Source: Chlamydiifrater volucris (GTDB lineage Bacteria > Chlamydiota > Chlamydiia > Chlamydiales > Chlamydiaceae). From it: 64,000 nt of DNA. Each line of letters opens with the position of its first letter. Position 1 is the stretch's first letter. Below the pieces are notes generated by a model. The model worked only from the letters and a program-made list of their open reading frames with translations. It was not told where the DNA came from and searched no databases. Where the stretch lies: assembly GCF_902806995.1 (NCBI RefSeq), contig NZ_LR777654.1, positions 620,001 to 684,000 of the forward strand, in the 5' to 3' direction. Positions 62,440-64,000 of the stretch are shown piece after piece. The translations under genes were made by a program, and so were the position numbers.

Positions 62440-64000
62440 ATGACCATATCTAGAACTTCCGAATCCCAACAACTGGAAACACCTTCTACGGCATCCTTGG
62501 AGGAACGTATTTCTGCTAACCTTAGGATCATAAAAGAAATTACCCAAAACCTTACTTTCCACCCAAAACCTCCTGACCATGATCCTGATAAAGAAATTTT
62601 ACGAAGCCAAATACTTTCTATTGCTTACCGTGGTTTCTCTCTACCACTCATGGCCGAAGCTATGGCCATTTCAAATATTTTCTTAAGGACTATGATCAAG
62701 GAACATAAGACATTAACTCTAAGTCAATACAACCTCATTCTCTCCAGCTGCAGAGATTTATCAGAATCCTCAGGAAGTAGTTCTACCCAACCAGCGTTAA
62801 GAACTCCGAGTTTACAAGCCACTGCAGAAACAATCACGTTAGAAACAACAGCAATAGAAAAGACTGAGCCCGTCCTCTCCGTACCCGCGAAGAAAAGAAA
62901 AACTTGGAGAGTAACTTTCGCAGAGCAGAAAGAAAAACCTTCAGAAGCAGGAGAAAAAACTAGGAAAACACCTAGACTATCAGAAAAAGCTTCCGCTGCC
63001 CTAGAATTACTTTTGGACACTGTTGCTCTCAATAGAGGACTGGAATCTCCTTCCACTATTCCATGTCCTAAGAAAGGCTCCGAACCACAACATCTGTGTT
63101 CCATATGCATGCTGACAATGCAGCTTTCCAAGCTGTCTCCAAGTCATTTATTTTCCCAGTTAGAATTTTTGCTTTCATACTCTTCCAAAGAAGTTTTATT
63201 GGAGGTACTAACCAATCTAATTGAAAACAAAGAGGTTTCTATCACTCCCAATAAAACCTCTTTTTCCTATCTGGAGCTTGTATACCTTGTTTCCGATTGT
63301 AAAATTGGAGAAGTCGCACAAGTTCCAGGTAGAAAGCATCCCTCCGAAGAAGTGGAACTTTATCGATCAATGTCTTGCATCATCAAAGGCGGAACCTCCA
63401 ACCCTCTGACAAGACTTATTACTCAAATTTGGAACTCTGATGTGGAAATAAGAAACAAAGAAGCGCCTCTTCTCATTGAGGAAGAGGATAAAAAACTCAC
63501 ATCAATTTTACCTTCGTCGCTATCCCCCATTTTTTCCTCCATAACTCAAAGAAGACTACAAGCAAAAGGCAGAGAAGATCGTCGATATGGATTATCTCCA
63601 GCCTTTGTGAAACTCCTATCCAACATTACCATGGCATCTCTTCATGCTTTTAAAACCTCTTCTTTAAGTTCTTCTTACTTAACAAAAACTCCTTCGGGGG
63701 AATTAGCAGTTCCTAGATACGTGCTGAAACATATATGCAGCTTGATCCTAGCAATACACCCTTTTTGGAGGGTAGAAATTCTTCCTTGTACAATTTCCCA
63801 TGGCCCAAGAGAAACTCTTTCTATGACGGAAGAATCTAAGAAGGTTATCATGCCAGCACTAAAAAACTTTATGCACACCAACAGAATTAACCAACCAAGA
63901 ATGCATTATTTTGAAGAACTATCAAAAAAATCTACTACCACGCAGCCCCCTTCAGGAGCTCTAGATCCAACACAGTTAAGGACAATGTTTACTCAAGCCC
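62440..64000 (+). CDS. Array copy 15: cut by window edge, probably double-module
   Basis: The frame opens at ATG 62440 (MTISRTSESQQLE) and is still open after 520 codons at the right edge. HTH-like RGFSLPLMAEAMAISNIFLR, linker DLSESSGSSSTQ, basic motif VPAKKRKTWR at ~148, Cys cluster C209…H218-x-C220-x2-C223, core DCKIGEVAQVPGRKHPSEE (Cys of ICLP replaced), C-terminal FWRVEILPCTISHGP. Past the normal end it continues into a Ser/Thr/Pro linker as copies 12 and 13 do, which suggests a second module beyond the window. Confidence 0.7.
   Translation, partial: MTISRTSESQQLETPSTASLEERISANLRIIKEITQNLTFHPKPPDHDPDKEILRSQILSIAYRGFSLPLMAEAMAISNIFLRTMIKEHKTLTLSQYNLILSSCRDLSESSGSSSTQPALRTPSLQATAETITLETTAIEKTEPVLSVPAKKRKTWRVTFAEQKEKPSEAGEKTRKTPRLSEKASAALELLLDTVALNRGLESPSTIPCPKKGSEPQHLCSICMLTMQLSKLSPSHLFSQLEFLLSYSSKEVLLEVLTNLIENKEVSITPNKTSFSYLELVYLVSDCKIGEVAQVPGRKHPSEEVELYRSMSCIIKGGTSNPLTRLITQIWNSDVEIRNKEAPLLIEEEDKKLTSILPSSLSPIFSSITQRRLQAKGREDRRYGLSPAFVKLLSNITMASLHAFKTSSLSSSYLTKTPSGELAVPRYVLKHICSLILAIHPFWRVEILPCTISHGPRETLSMTEESKKVIMPALKNFMHTNRINQPRMHYFEELSKKSTTTQPPSGALDPTQLRTMFTQA

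Noticed and set aside
36979-64000. Array as polymorphic membrane protein (Pmp) cluster
   Set aside because: No GGAI or FxxN repeats, no signal peptides and no autotransporter end.
36979-64000. Array as transposon or phage-derived block
   Set aside because: No transposase, integrase, terminal inverted repeats or phage structural genes were seen; the genes look like duplicated paralogues.

Overview
The window comes from a member of the Chlamydiaceae. The gene order clpC–mnmA–ptsN–ptsN–dut–accD–sodA–pgm–(CT296-like)–rnc–radA–hemC, followed by dnaX–ybaB–ptsI–ptsH–(CT338-like)–comEC and a fused pyruvate-type dehydrogenase E1 gene–dnaJ–rpsU–tsaB–lon, is the chlamydial order as I remember it, closest to the C. 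pneumoniae arrangement. Base composition is AT-rich, and bilobed-hydrophobic (Inc-like) proteins occur at several places. I cannot name the species; the last 27 kb does not match any chlamydial locus I recognise.

Layout. 1-4465: end of clpC, mnmA facing it, then an Inc-like protein. 4538-9164: a leftward cluster with a secreted or membrane basic protein, two nitrogen-type PTS EIIA proteins, dUTPase, the acetyl-CoA carboxylase beta subunit and superoxide dismutase. 9461-11963: phosphohexomutase and a CT296-like protein. 12414-15190: rightward rnc-radA-hemC. 15102-18104: leftward short-chain dehydrogenase and a 7TM-HD phosphodiesterase. 18317-20055: dnaX-ybaB. 20131-22935: leftward CT338-like-ptsH-ptsI. 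22971-29159: comEC, then three Inc-like paralogues, one carrying nine 22-residue Pro/Ala/Thr repeats. 29224-33405: leftward tsaB, rpsU, dnaJ and the E1 alpha-beta fusion. 33722-36184: lon. 36311-36709: a small Inc-like protein.

From 36979 to the right edge the window is filled by one tandem, same-strand family of at least 15 genes (about 490-880 codons each, the last cut by the edge). Every copy shows the same order of parts. First comes a helical N-terminal region with an HTH-like pattern. Next is a D-L-x-E-(S/A)-x-G-S-type linker, then a basic motif of the form LPLKKRK that looks like a classical nuclear localisation signal. After that come a Cys-His-Cys-Cys cluster that could bind zinc, a core with a CxIGDxICLPxxxNP signature, and a C-terminal block ending in W-K-x-R-x-LPCKAS. 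Two copies (and probably the last) carry the Cys-cluster-to-C-terminus part twice. I read this as a lineage-specific expansion of candidate nucleus-targeted, possibly DNA-binding, effector proteins placed directly behind lon and beside Inc genes. The nuclear and DNA-binding roles are inference from motifs only.

How the genes fit together: the housekeeping part supplies protein quality control (ClpC, Lon, DnaJ), tRNA modification (MnmA, TsaB), replication and repair (DnaX, YbaB, RadA, Dut), regulation by a carbohydrate-independent PTS relay (PtsI, PtsH, two PtsN) and probably cyclic-di-AMP turnover (7TM-HD protein). The Inc-like proteins and the array are the host-facing, accessory layer.
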